From: Orientallactaga sibirica
Taxonomy: Eukaryota > Chordata > Mammalia > Rodentia > Dipodidae
DNA length: 64,000 nucleotides
Reading direction: 5' to 3'
Assembly: GCA_036365145.1 (NCBI GenBank)
Contig: JAEOAD010000015.1
Location: 1,054,001-1,118,000 of the forward strand
This document shows positions 12,271 through 25,760 of the stretch, one piece after another. The notes beneath the pieces were generated by a model. The model ran no database searches, was not told the origin of the DNA, and saw only the letters and a list, made by a program, of their open reading frames with translations. Position numbers and translations under genes: made by a program. The number at the start of each line of letters is the position of its first letter. Position 1 is the stretch's first letter.

Positions 12271-14689
12271 AAGTAATGGTAAACACCTGCATTGAACAGA
12301 GGGACCTTCCATTCCTTAGATAACGGAAAACACCTGCATTGAACAGAGGGATCATCTACATCTTAGGTAAAGGTCAACAACTGCATTGAACAGAAGGATC
12401 ATCCATTCCGAAGGTAAAGGTAAACACCAACATTGTACATAGGTATCTTCCATTCCTGAGGTTACGGTAACCATTTGCAATGCACAGAGGTATCATCCCA
12501 TTCCTTACATGAAAGTAAACACCTGCATGGAAAAGAAGGATCATCCATTCCTTAGGAAAAGGTAAACACCTGCCTTGCACAAAGGGATTTTCCATTCCTT
12601 AGGTAAGAGGTGAGCACATGGATTGCACAGAGAGATCATGCATTACTTACGTAAAGATCAACACATGCATTGAATAGAGGGATCATCCATTCCTTAGGTA
12701 AAGTTAAACAACTGCATCGCACAGAGGGATCATCCATTCCTTAGGTAAAGGTCAACATTTGCCAGGCCCAGAGGGATCATCCATTACTTATGTAAACGAA
12801 AACACCTGCATCGGTCAGAGGCATCTTCAATTCCTTTGGTAATAGTAAACACATGAAATGCACAGAGGGATCATCTATTCCTAAGGTAAACTTAAGCACA
12901 TGCAATGCACAGAGCGATCATCCTTCTTTAGGTGAAGTTAAACACCTGCGTTGAACAGAGGTATCATCCATTACTTAGGTAACGGTTAACACCAGCATTG
13001 AAGACAGGGATCACCCATTCCTTAGAAAAAGGTAAACACTTGAATTGCAAAGAGGAATCATCCATCCATTCCTCAAGTAAAGGTAATCACCAGCATTGAA
13101 CATAGGCTTCTTCCATTCCTGAGGTAATAGTAAACACCTGACATGCACAGAGGGATCATCCCAATCCGTACATAGACGTAAACAACCGTGTTGAACAAAG
13201 CGATCATCCATTCCTTAGCTATCAGTAAAAGCCTGCATTGAACAGAGGGATAATTTATTCCTTAGGTAAATTCAACACCTGTATAGCACAGGGGGATCAT
13301 CCCATTCCTAAGGCAAAGGTAAACACCTGCATTGCACAGATGGATCATATATTTCTTAGGCAAAGGTAACCCGGTGCATTGCACAGAGGGATCATCCATT
13401 TCTTAGGTAACTGTAAACACCTATATTGAACAGAGCCATCATACATTCCTTAGATAACGGTAAAGACCTGCATTAAACAGAGGGGTCATCTATTCCTTAG
13501 GTAAAGATGAACACCTGCATTGCATAGAGGGATCATCCCATTCCTTAGGTAAAGGGCAACACCTGCATTGCACAGAGGGATCATCCATTCCTTATGTAAT
13601 GGTAAACACCTGCATAGAACAGAGGGATCATCCAATCCTTAGATAAAGGTAAACACCTGCATTGAACAGAGGGATCACCTATTTCTTAGAGAAAGATCAA
13701 CACGTGCATTGCACAGAGGGATCATCCATACTGTAGGTAAGGGTGAACACCTGCATTGCACAAAAGTATCATCCATTCCTTAGGTGAAGGACAATACCTG
13801 AAATACACAGAGGCATACTCCATTCATTAGGTAAAGATAACCACCTCCATTTCACAGAGGAATCATCCTTTCCTTAGGTAGAGGTAAACACCTGCATTGA
13901 ACATAGGCTTCTTCCATTCCTTAGGTAATAGTAAACACATGCAGTGCACAGAGAGATCCTCCCATTCCTTGCATAAACTTAAATACCTGCATGGAACAGG
14001 GGGATCATCCATTCCTTAGGTAAATATAAACACCTGCTTTTCACAGAGTGATCATCCATTCCTGATGTAAAAGTGAACACCTGCATTGCATACAGGGAAC
14101 ATCCATTCCTTAGGTAAAGATCAGCACCTGCATTGAACAGAGGGATCTTCCATTCCTTAGGTACAGGTCAACACCTGTACTGCACAGAGCATCATCAATT
14201 CCTTAAGTCAAGGTCAATACCTGCCTGCCCCAGAGGGTTCAACCATTCCTTATGTAAAGGTACACACCTGCATTGTACAGAGGGATCATCCTTTCCTAAG
14301 GTAAATGTAAACACCTGCAATGCACAGAGGGATCATCCATTACTTAGGTTTTTGTGAACAATTGTATTGCACAGAGGGATCACCCATTCCTTATGTAAAG
14401 ATCAACACCTGCATTGCACAGAGGAATCATCCATTCCTTAGGAAAAGGTAAACACCTCCATTGCACAGAAGGATCATCCTTTCCTTATGGAAAGGTAAAC
14501 ACCAGCATTGAACGTGGGCATTTTCCATTCCCTCAGTAATAGTAAACACCTGCAATTCACAGAGGGATCATCCCATTCCTTACATAAACTTAAACAATTG
14601 CATGCACAGAGGGATCATCAATTGCTTAGGTAAAGGTAAAAACCTGCCTTGCACAGGGGGATCATCCATTCCTCAGGTAAAGATCAGCA

Positions 14690-15840
14690 CCTGCATTGAA
14701 CAGAGGGATCATCCATTCATTAAGTAAAGGTCAACACCGGCATTGCACTCAGGAAACATCCATTCATTTCGTAAAGGTAAACACCTGCATTGAACAGAAG
14801 GATCTTCCATTCCTTATGTAATAGTAAACACCTGCAATGCACAGAAGGATATTCCATTCCTTAAGCAAATGTAAACACCTGCATTGCACAGAGGGATCAT
14901 CCATTCTTTATGTAAATGTAAAACCTGCGTTGATCAGAGGAATCATCCTTCCTTAGGTAAAGGTGAAGACCTGCGTGGAAATCAGTTATCAGCCATTCCT
15001 TAGGTAAAGGTAAACACATGCATTGAACACAGGGATCATCCATTCCTTATATAACAGAAAACACCTGCTTTGAACAGAGGGATCATCTAATCCTTAGGTA
15101 AAGATCAACAACTGCATTGCACAGAGGGATCATCCTATTCCTTAAGTAAAGGTAAACACTGCATTTCACAGAGGGATTACTCATTCCTTAGGTAAAGGTA
15201 AACACCTGAACTGCACGGAAGGATCTTCCATTCCATAGGTAAATGTAAACACCTGCATTGAACAGAGGGATCATCCATTCCTTAGATAACGGTAAACCCC
15301 TGCATTGAACAGAGGGCTCATCTATTCTCTAGGTAAAGATCAACAACTGCATTGCACAGAGGGATCATCCCATAATGTAGGTAAAGGTAAACACCTGCAT
15401 TACACAGAGGGATCATCAATGACTTAGGTATTGGTAAACACCTGCATTGAACAGAGGTATCATCCATTCCTCATATAATGGTAAATACCTGCATTGTACT
15501 GAGGGATCATCTATTCCTTACGTAAAAGTCAACACCTGCATGGAACAGAAGGATGATCCATTCCTTAGTTAAAGGTCAACACCAGCATTGCACAGAGGAA
15601 TCTTCCATTCATTAGGTAAAGATAAAAACCTCCGTTGCACAGAGGAATCATCCTTTCCTTTGGTAAAGTTAAAGGCCTGCATTGAACATAGGCATCTTCC
15701 ATTCCTTAGGTAATAGTAAACCCCTGCACTGCACAGAGGGATCATCCCATTCCTTAGCTAACGGTAAACACCTGCCTTGCACAGAGGGATCATCCATTCC
15801 TTAGGGAAAGGTGAACAACTGCATGGTACAGGGAGTCAAT
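14690..15840 (+). repeat. left copy of a 1.5-kb tandem duplication in C1
   Basis: Shares a long run of variant units with 16,200-17,390. The displacement is 1,510 bp (CATTGCACTCAGGAAAC at 14,741 and 16,251). After about 15,600 it becomes 1,557 bp, one 47-bp unit more. Substitutions are scattered through both copies, so the duplication is real and moderately old. Confidence 0.8.
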
Positions 15841-16199
15841 GAATTCCTTGGGAATAGGTAAACACCTGCATTTAACAGAGGTAACATTGATTCCTTAGGT
15901 AAAGATCAATACCTCCATTGCACAGAGTGATCATCCATACCGTAGGTATGGTAAAGGTAAACACCTGCATTGAACATAGGCCTCTTCCATTCCTTAGGTA
16001 ATAGTAAACACCTGCAATGCATAGAGAGATCCTCCCATTCCTTGCATAAACTTAAATACCTGCCAGGAACAGGGGGATCATCCATTCGTTAGGTAAATAT
16101 AAACACCTGCTTTTCACAGAGTGATCATCGATTCCTTATGTAAAGGTGAACACCTGCATTGCATAGAGGGAACATCCATTCCTCCGGTAATGATCAACG

Positions 16200-17390
16200 C
16201 CTGCATTGAAAAGAGGGATCATCCACTCCTTAAGTAAAGGTCAACAACTGCATTGCACTCAGGAAACATCCGTTCATTTCGTAAAGGTAAACACCTGCAT
16301 TGAACAGAAGGATCTTCCATTCCTTATGTAATAGTAAACACCTGCAATGCACAGAAGGATATTCCATTCCTTAAGTAAATGTAAACACCTGCATTGAACA
16401 GAGGGATCATCCATTCTTTAAGTAAATGTAAGACCTGCATTGATCAGAGGGATCATCCTTCCTTAGGTAAAGGTAAAGACCTGCGTTGAAATCAGTCATC
16501 AGCCATTCCTTAGGTAAAGGTAAACACATGCATTGAACACAGGGATCATCCATTCCTTATATAACAGAAAACACCTGTTTGAACAGAGGGATCATCTAAT
16601 CCTTAGATAAAGAACAAAAACTGCATTACACATAGGGATCATTCAATTCCTTATGTAATGGTAAACACGTGCATTGCACAGATGGATTAAGCATTCCTTA
16701 GGTAAACGTAAACATCTGAACTGCACACAAGGATCATCCATTCCATAGGTAACTGTAAACACCTGCATTGAACAGAGGGATCATCCGTTCCTTAGATAAC
16801 CATAAACCCCTGCATTGAACAGGGGGCTCATCTATTCTCTAGGTAAAGATCAACAACTGCATTTCACAGAGGGATCATCCCATAATGTAGGTAAAGGTAA
16901 ACACCTGCATTACACAGAGGGATCATCAATTAAATAGATATTGGTAAACACCAGCATTGAACAGAGGTATCATCCATTCCTCATATAATGGTAAATTCCT
17001 GCATTGAACCGGGGGATCATCTATTCCTTAGGTAAAGGTCAACACCAGGATTACATAGAGGGATCATCTATTCCTTAGGTAAAAGTCAACACCTGCATGG
17101 AACAGAAGGAGGATCCATTCCTTAGGTAAAGGTCAACACCAGCATTGCACAGAGGAATATTCCATTCATTAGGTAAAGATAAAAACCTACATTGCACAGA
17201 GGAATCATCCTTTCCTTTGGTATAGTTAAACACCTGCATTGAACATAGGCATCTTCCATTCCTTAGGTAATAGTAAACCCCTCCAATGCACAGAGGTGTC
17301 ATCCCATTCCTTAGGTAAAGGTAAACACCTGCTTTGCACAAAGGGATCATCCATTCCTTAGGGAAAGGTGAACAACTGCATTGTATAGAG
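16200..17390 (+). repeat. right copy of the 1.5-kb tandem duplication in C1
   Basis: Matches 14,690-15,840 with one extra unit near 17,030-17,090. The part from about 16,740 onwards is matched again near 25,870 and 29,610, showing that this segment passed into block C2. Confidence 0.8.
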
Positions 17391-18289
17391 GGATCATCCA
17401 TTCCTTAGGTAAAAGGACAAAACCTGCATTGCACAGAGGTATCATCCATTCCTTAGGAATAGGTCAACACCTGCCTGGCCCAGAGGGATCATCTATTCCT
17501 TATGTAATGTTAAACACCTGTATTGCACAGAGGGAACATCCATTCCTTGGGTAAAGGTAAACACCTGCAATGAACTTAGGGATCTTCCATTCCTTAGGTA
17601 ACAGTAAACACTTGCAATGAACAGAGGGATCTTCCATTCCTTAGGTAACAGTAAACACCTGCAATGCACAGAAGGATTATTCATTCCTAAGGTAAATGTA
17701 AAAACCTGCAATGCACAGAGGGAGCATCCATTCCTTTGTTAAAGGTAAACTCCTGCCTTCATCAGCGGGATCTTCCATAACTAGGTAATAGTAAACACCT
17801 GCATTGCACGGAGGGATTATCCATTCCTAAGCTAAAAGTCAACACTTGCTTGCACACAGGTATCATCCATTCCTTAGGTAAATTCAACACCTGCCTGCCC
17901 AGATGGATTATCCATTCCTTCTGTAAAGGTAAACATCTGCATTGAACAGAGGGATCTTCCATTCCCGTGGTAAATGTAAACACCTGCAATGCACAGAGGG
18001 ATCATCCATTCCTTAGGGAAATGTAAACACCTGAATGAACAGAGGGATCATCCACGCCTTAGGTAAGGGTAAACACCTGAATGTCACAGAGGGATCATCC
18101 ATTCCTTAAGTAGAAACGTGCGTTGAACAGAGGGATAATGCTTCTTTAGGTAAAGGTAAAGAACTACATGGAACAGAGGGATCATCTATGCCTTAGTTAA
18201 ATATCAACACCTGCACTGAATAGAGGGATCATCCAATCCTTAGTTAAGTTGAACACCTATATTGAACAGGTGTATTATTCATTACTTAG

Positions 18290-18750
18290 GTAAATGTCAA
18301 CACCTGCCTATCCAAGAGGGATCATCCATTCCTTACATAAAGGTAAACACCTGCATTGCACACAGTAAACAACATTTCCTTTGGTAAAGGTAAACACTTG
18401 CATTGAACATAGGGATCTTCCATTCCTTAGGTAATAGTGAACACCTGCAATGCACAGAGGGATCATCCATTCCTAAAGTAAGTGTAAACACCTGCAATGC
18501 AAAGAGACATCATCCATTCCTTAGGTAAAGGTCAACACCTGCCTGGTCCAGAGGGATCATCCACTCCATATGTGAACTTAAACACCTGCATTGAACACAG
18601 GGAACATCTATTACTTTGGTAAAGGTAAACACCTGCATTGAACAGATGGATCATCCATTGCTTAGGTAAAAGTAAACACCTGCATTGAACAGAGGGATCT
18701 TCCATTCCATAGGTAATAGTAAACACCTGCAATGCACAGAGGGATCATCC
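18290..18750 (+). repeat. two GGCCCAG-type cassettes in tandem
   Basis: The cassette-opening unit occurs at about 18,301 (GCCTATCCAAGAGGG) and again at about 18,537 (GCCTGGTCCAGAGGG), 236 bp apart, i.e. five units. Each is followed by the GAACATC/AACAAC, GATCTTCC and AATAGT units in order. The same pair is at about 27,330-27,790 and 31,070-31,530. Confidence 0.8.
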
Positions 18751-20150
18751 ATTCCTTAGGTAAGGGTAAACACTTGCATTGCACAGAGGGTTGTTTCATT
18801 CCTTAGGGTATAGTAAGCACCTGCAATGTAAAGAGGGATCATCCATTCCTAAGAAAAATGTAAACACCAGCAATGCACAGAGGTATCATCCATTCTTTAG
18901 GTAACTGTAAACACCTTCACTGAACAGAGGGATCATACATTCCTTAGGTAACGGTAAACACCAACAATGCCCAGACGGATCACACATGCCTTAGGTAAAG
19001 TTCAACACCTGCATTGCACAGAAGGATCATCCATTCCTTAGGTAAAGGTCAACACCTGATTGGCCCATCCATACCTTATGTAAAGGTAAACACCTGCATT
19101 GCACACACGGAACATCCCTTCCTTAAGTAATAGTAAACACCTGCAATGCACAGAGGGATCATCAATTCCGAAGGTAAATGAAAACACCTACAATGCACAG
19201 AGGGATCGTCTATTCCTTAGGTAAAGGTATACACCTGCATTGCACCAGGGGATCATCCATTCCTTAAGTAAAGGTAGAAACGTGTATTGAAGAGAGGGAT
19301 CTTCCTTCTTCAGTTAAAGATAGACACCTGCGTTGAACAGAGGGATCATCCATTCCTTACCTAACATTAAACACCTGCATTGCACAGAGGGATCATCCAT
19401 TCCTTAGGTAATGGTAAACACCTGTAATGAACAGAGGGATCATCCATTCCTTAGGTAATGGTAAACACCTGCATTGAACAGAGGGAACATCCATTCCTAA
19501 CATAACGGTAAACACCTGCATTGAACAGAGAGATCAACTATTCTATAAGGAACGATCAACACCTGCATTGCACTCAGGATCATCCATTCCTTAGGTAAAG
19601 GTAAACACCTGCATCGCACAGAGGGATCATCCATTCCTTAGGTAATGGTAAACACCTGGATTGCACAGACGGATCATCCATTCCTTATGTAAATGTAAAA
19701 ACCTGCATTGCACACAGAGAACATCTATTCCTTTTGTAAAGGTAAACTGGAGCATTGTACGGATGAATCATACATTCCTTAGGTAATAGTAAACACCTGC
19801 AATGCACAGAAGGATCATCAATTCCTAAGATCAATATAAACACTTGCAATGCACAAAGGAATCATCGATTCCTTAGACCAAGCTAAAAACCTGCATCGCA
19901 CAGAGGCATCGTGCATTCTTTAGGTAACAGTAAACCGCTGCATTGAACAGAGGGATCACCATTCTTAGGTAAAGGTAAACAACTGTTTTGAACAGAGGTA
20001 TCAGTCATTCCTTAGACAATGGTAAACACCTGCATTGAACAGAGTGATGATTTATTCTTTAGGTACAGTTTAACACCAGCTTTGCACAGAGGGATCATCA
20101 CATTCCTTAGGTAAAGGTAAACACCTGAATGACACAGAGGGACAATACAT

Positions 20151-23100
20151 TCCTTAGGTAAGGATAAACACCTATATTGATCAGAGGGATCATCTATTCC
20201 TTAGGTAAAGATCAACACCTGCATTGTACAGAGGGATCATACATTCCTTAGGTAAAGGTAAACACCTGCATTGCACAGAGGGAAAATACATTCCTTAGGT
20301 AAAGGTAACCACCTGGTTTGCACTGAGTGATCATCCATTCTTTAGGTTAAGGTAAACACCTGCATTGAATAGAGGGATCATCCCTTCCTTAGATAACGGT
20401 AAACACCTGCATTGAACAGGGGAATCATCTATTTCTTAGGTAAAGGTCAACACCTGCATTGCACAGTGGGATCATCCATTCCTTAGGTACAGTTAAACAC
20501 CTGCATTGAACTGAGGGCTCTTCCATTCCATAGGTAAATTCCAACACATGACGGGCCCAGAGGGATCATCCATAACTTATGTAAAAGTTATCTCATGCAT
20601 TGCACACAGGGAACATCCATTCCTTAGTTAATAGTAAACACCTGCAAAGCACAGAGGGATCATTAATTCCGAAGCTAATGGTAAACACTTACAATGCACG
20701 GAGGGATTTTCTATTCCTTAGATAAGGTATACACCTTCATTGCACCGGGGTATCATCCATTCCTTAAGTAAATGTAGAAACGGGGTTTGAAGAGAGGGAT
20801 CATCCTTCTTTAGGTAAAGGCGGACACCTGCGTTGAATAGAGGCATCATCCATTCCTTAGATAAAGGTCAACACCTGCATTGCACAGAGGAATCATCCAT
20901 TCCTTAAGTAAAGTTCAACAATTGCATAGAACAGAGGGATCATCCATTCCTTAGGTAAAGGTCAACACCTGACTTGCCCTGAGGGATCATCCATACCTTA
21001 TGTAAATTTAAACACCTGCATTGCACACAGGGAACATCCATTCCTTACGTAATATTAAACACCTGCAATGCACAGAGGGATCATCAATTGCGAAGGTAAA
21101 TGTAAACACCTGCATTGCACAGAGGGATCATCTATCCCTTAGGTAAGGGTATACAACTGCATTGCAGCAGGGGATCATCCATTCCTTAAGTAAAGGTAGA
21201 AATCTGGTTTGAAGAGAGGGATCATCCTTCTCTAGTTAAAGGTACACACCTGCGTTGAACAGAGGGATCATCCATTCCTTAGGTAACATTAAACACCTGC
21301 ATTGCACAAAGGGATCATCCATTCCTTAGGTAATGGTAAACACCTGCAGTTATCAGAGGGATCATCCATTCCTTAGATAACAGGAAACACCAGCATTGAA
21401 CAGAGGGATCATCCATTCGTTAGGAAACTGTAAAGACCTCCATTGAACAGAGGCATCATCCATTCCTGAGACAAAGGTAAACAACTGCATTGAACAGAAG
21501 GATCATCTATTCCTTAGGTAAAGATCAACACCTGCATTGCACAGAGGGATCATATCTTTCCTTAGGTTAAGGTAAACACCTGCATTGCACAGAGGGATCA
21601 TGCATTCCTTAGGTAATGACCAACACCTGCATTGCACAGAAGGATTTACTTAGGTAAAGGTCAACACCTGCCTGGCCCAGAGGAATCATCCATTACTAAT
21701 GTAAAGGTGAAAACCTGCATTGCACACAGAAAACATCTATTCCTTTTGTAAAGGTAAACACCAGCATTGAACAGAGGGATCTTTCATTCCTTAGGTAAAC
21801 ACCTGCAATGCACAGAGGGATCATCCATTCCTAAGACAAATATAAACACCTGCAATGCACAGAGGGCTCATCCATTCCTTAGGACAAGCTAAAAACCTGC
21901 ATTTCACAGAGGGTTCATCCATTCCATAGATAACGGTAAACACCTGCATTGAACAGAGGGATCGTCCATTCCTTAGGTAATGGTAAACACCTGAATTGTA
22001 CAGAGGGATCATCAATTCCTTAGGTTTAGGACAACACCTGAATTGCACAGAGGGATCATCCCTTCCTTAATTAATGATCAACACCTGCATTGAACAGAGG
22101 GATCATCCATTCTTTAGGTAATGGTAAGCACCTGCATTGAACAGAGGGATCATCCATTCCTTAGGTAAATGTAAACACCTGACTTGCACAGAGGGATCAT
22201 CTATTCCTTAGTAAAGGGGAACAACTGCAGTGCACTGAGGGATCATCCAATCCTTAGGTAAGTTCAAAAGCTGCCTTGAACAAATGTGTCATTCATTCCT
22301 TAAGGAAAGGTCAACACCTGCCTGTCCGAGATCATCCCTTCCTTATGTAAACGTAAACACCTACATTGCACACAGGAAACACCAGTTCCTTTGGTAAAGG
22401 TAAACACCTGCATTGAACAGACGAATCATCCATTGCTTAGTTAAAGGTAAACACCTGCATTGAACAGAGGGATCTTCCATTCCATAGGTAATAGAAAACA
22501 CCTGCAATGCACAGAAGGATCATCAATTCCGTAGATAATGGTAAACACCTGCACTGCACAGAGGGATCATCCATTCATTAGGTAAAGGTAATCACCTGCA
22601 TTGAACAGAGGTGTCATATATTCCTTAGGTAAAGGTCAACATATTCATTGCACAGAGGGATGATCCATTTCTTAGGTAAAGTTCGAAACCTGCATTGCAC
22701 AGAGGGATCATCCATTCCTTAGGTATATAACAACACCTACATTGCACAGAGGGATCATCCATTCCTTAAGTAAAGGTCAACACCTGCATTGAACAGAGGG
22801 ATCATCCATTCCTTAGGTAATGGTAAACACCTGCAATGCACAAGGGATCATCCATTCCTAAGACAAATATAAATACCTACAATGCACAGAGGGATCATCC
22901 ATTCCTTAGATAGTGGGAAACACCTGCATTAAACAGAGGGAGCATACATTCCTTAGTTTAAGGTAAACACCTGCATTGAACAGAGGGATCTTCCATTCCA
23001 TAGTTAATAGTAAACACCTACATTGCACAGAGGATCATCCATTACTTAGATAAAGCCAAACACCTGCAATGAACACAGGGATCATCCATTCCTTATGTAA

Positions 23101-24130
23101 AGATAACAAGCTGCATTACACACAGAGAATATCTATTCTTTAAGTTATAGGAAACACCTGGAATGCACAGAGGGATCATCCATTCCTTACGCAATGGTTA
23201 ATACCTGTTTTTCACAGGATCATCCATTCCTTAAGTCAAGGTAGAAACCTGTGTTGAATAGAGGGATCATCCTTCTTCAGATAAAGGTAAATACCTGCGT
23301 TGATCAGAGGTATCACCCATTCCTTAGACAATGGTAAACACCTGCGTTGAACAGAGTGATAATGTTTTCCTTAGGGATCATATGTTCCAGGGGGATCAAC
23401 ACCGGCATTGCACACTGGGATCATCCCATTCATTAGGTAAAGGTAAACACTTGCATTGCACAGAGGGATTACCCATTCCTCAGGTAAATGTAAACACCAG
23501 CATTGAACATAGGCATCTTCCATTCATTACGTAATAGTAAACACCTGCAGTGAACGGATGGTCATCCCACTCCTTACATGAACGTAACAAACTGCATTGA
23601 ACAAAGGGATCATCCATTCCTTAGATAATGGTAAACACCTGGATTGAACAGAGGGATCACCTATTCCTTAGGTAAAGATCCACACCTACATTGCACAGGG
23701 GGATCATCCCATTACTTAGGTAAAGCTAAACAGCTGCATTGCACAGAGGGATCATCAATTCCTTAGGTAATGGTAAACACCTGTATTGCAGAGAGGGATC
23801 ATCCATTCCTTAGGTAACTGTAAACACCTACATTGAACAGAGGGATTATACATTCCTTATATAACGGTAAACACCTGCAATGAACAGAGGGATCACCTGT
23901 TCCTTAGGTAAAGATCAACACCTGCATTGAACAGAGGGATTACCCCATCCCTTAGATGAAGACAAACACCTGCTTTGCACACAGGGATCATCCATTTCTT
24001 ATGTCACGGTAAACACCTGCATTAAACAGAGGGATCATCCAATCCTTAGACAAAGGTAAACACCTGCATTGAACCGAGGGATCATCTATTCCTTAGGTAA
24101 AGATCAACACCTGCATTTCACAGAGGGACC
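20151..24130 (+). repeat. array block A2
   Basis: Satellite only. Units at 20,530-21,360 match 789-1,560 and 57,420-58,230, including GGGCCCAGAGGGATCATCC with CATAACTTATG and the TAGAAACGGGGTTTGAAG unit. The 41-bp unit is near 21,790 and the AAGTTCAAAAGCTGCC unit near 22,260. The rearranged ATGTTCC unit is at 23,367-23,410. No gene was seen. Confidence 0.6.
23367..23410 (+). repeat. rearranged unit with ATATGTTCC (block A marker)
   Basis: A GGGATCATATGTTCC tract is wedged between TTCCTTA and a GGGGGATCAACACC core, so two partial units are fused. Equivalent fusions are at about 43,753-43,790, 48,492-48,520, 61,079-61,120 and 63,900-63,945. Each is followed by CATTGCACACTGGGATC or its derivative, so all descend from a single event. 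Confidence 0.75.
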
Positions 24131-25760
24131 ATCCCTTCCTTAGGTAAAGATAAACACAAGCATTGAACATAGGCATCTTTCATTCTTTAGGTAATAGTAA
24201 ACACCTGCAATGCACAGATGAATCATCCCATTCCTTACACAATCTTAAACACCTGCATTGAACTGAAGGATCCTCCATTCCATAGATAAAGACAAACACC
24301 TGCCTTGCACAGAGGGATCATCCATTCCTTAGGTAGGAGGTGAAAACCTGAATTGCACAAAAGGATCATGAATTCCTTAGGTAAAGATCAACACCTCCAT
24401 TGAAAAGATGGATCATTCAATCCTTATGTAAAGGTCACAACCTGCATTGTACAGAGGGATCTTGCATTCCTTAGGTCAAGATCAAGACCTGCATTGAACA
24501 TAGGGATCAGATCATCCATTCCTTAGGTAATGGTCAACACCTGTATTGCACAGAGGGATCATCCATTTCTTAGGGAAAGGTCAACATTTGCCTGTCCCAG
24601 AGGGATCATCCATTCCTTATGTAAAGTTAAAAACCTGCATTGAACACAGAGAACATCCATTCCTTTCGTAAAGGTAAACACCTACGATGCACAAATGGAT
24701 CACCCATTCCTTAGGTCAAGCTAAAAACCTGCATTGCACAGAGGGATCATCCATTCCTTCAATAATGGTAAGCACCTGCATTGAACAGGGGGATTATCTA
24801 TTTCTTAGCTAAAGACCAACACCTGCATTGCACAGAGGGATCATTCCATTCCTTAGGTAAAGGAAAACACCTGCAGTGCATGGAGGGATCATACATTACT
24901 TCGGTACAGGTAAACACCTGAATTGCACAGAGGGATCACCCATTCCTTAGGTAACTGTAAACACCCGCATTGAATAGAGGGATCATTCATTCCTTAGATA
25001 ACAGAAAACAACTGCTTTTTACAGAGGGCTCATTTATACCTTAGGTAAAGATCAACACCTGCATTGCACAGAGGGATCATCCATTCCTGAGGTCACTCTA
25101 AACACCTGCATTGAACAGAAGGGTCATCGATTCCTTAGTTAAAGATCAACACCTGCATTGCACAGAGGGATCACCCATTCCTTACGTAAAGGTAAACACG
25201 TGTATTTCACACAGGGAAACTCCATTCCTTTCATAAACGTAAACACCTGCATTGAACAGAGGGATCTTCCCTTCCTTAGGTAATAGTAAACACCAGCAAT
25301 GCACAGAAGGCTCATCCATTCCTAAGGTAAATGTAAACACCTGCAATTCACACAGAGATCACCCATTCCTTAGGTAATGGTAAACACCTGCAATGCACAG
25401 AGTGATCATCCATTCCTTAGGTAAGGGTAAACACCTGCATTGCACAGAGGGATCATCTGTTCCTTAAGTAAAGGTAGAAACCTGCCTTGAACAGTGGGAT
25501 CATCCTTCATTTGGTAAAGGTATACACCTGCTTCGAACAAGATATCATCCATTCCTCAGGTAAAGGTCAACACCTGCATTGAACAGAGGGATAATCTATT
25601 CTTAAAGTTCAACACCTGCATTGCAGAGGGGGATCATACCATTCCTTAGGTAAAGGCAAACACCTGCACTGCACAGAAGGATCATCAATTCCATAGGTTA
25701 AGATAAACACTTGCCTTACACTAAGTGATCATCCATTCCTTAGGTAACTGTATACACCTG
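24131..25760 (+). repeat. array block B2
   Basis: Satellite only. Corresponds to the first third of B1 (about 4,230-5,700) at a displacement near 20 kb, with the same AGGCATCTTTCATTC opening unit, the GGTAGGAGGTGAA unit near 24,330 and the TCAATAATGGTAAGCACC unit near 24,760. It is much shorter than B1. It leads into C2 through units resembling 15,200-15,900. Confidence 0.55.

Larger units (their letters stand above)
10203..20150 (+). repeat. array block C1
   Basis: Satellite only, the longest C block. The first part (about 11,150-14,900) is matched unit for unit by block C3 (36,961-40,960); for example 12,374-12,595 corresponds to 38,374-38,595. The second part (about 15,240-20,100) is matched by block C2; for example 17,762-17,989 corresponds to about 26,860-27,050, and 19,950-20,030 to about 32,530-32,600. 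It contains its own 1.5-kb tandem duplication. No gene was seen. Confidence 0.6.

Noticed and set aside
17075..17401. A 108-codon open frame on the minus strand, and about 50 others of 60-95 codons on both strands
   Set aside because: All are made of the same repeating peptide fragments expected from the 47-bp unit. They lack conserved ends, promoters or splice context, and exist only where the unit's built-in stops happen to be mutated. Near-identical pairs of frames simply follow duplicated satellite.
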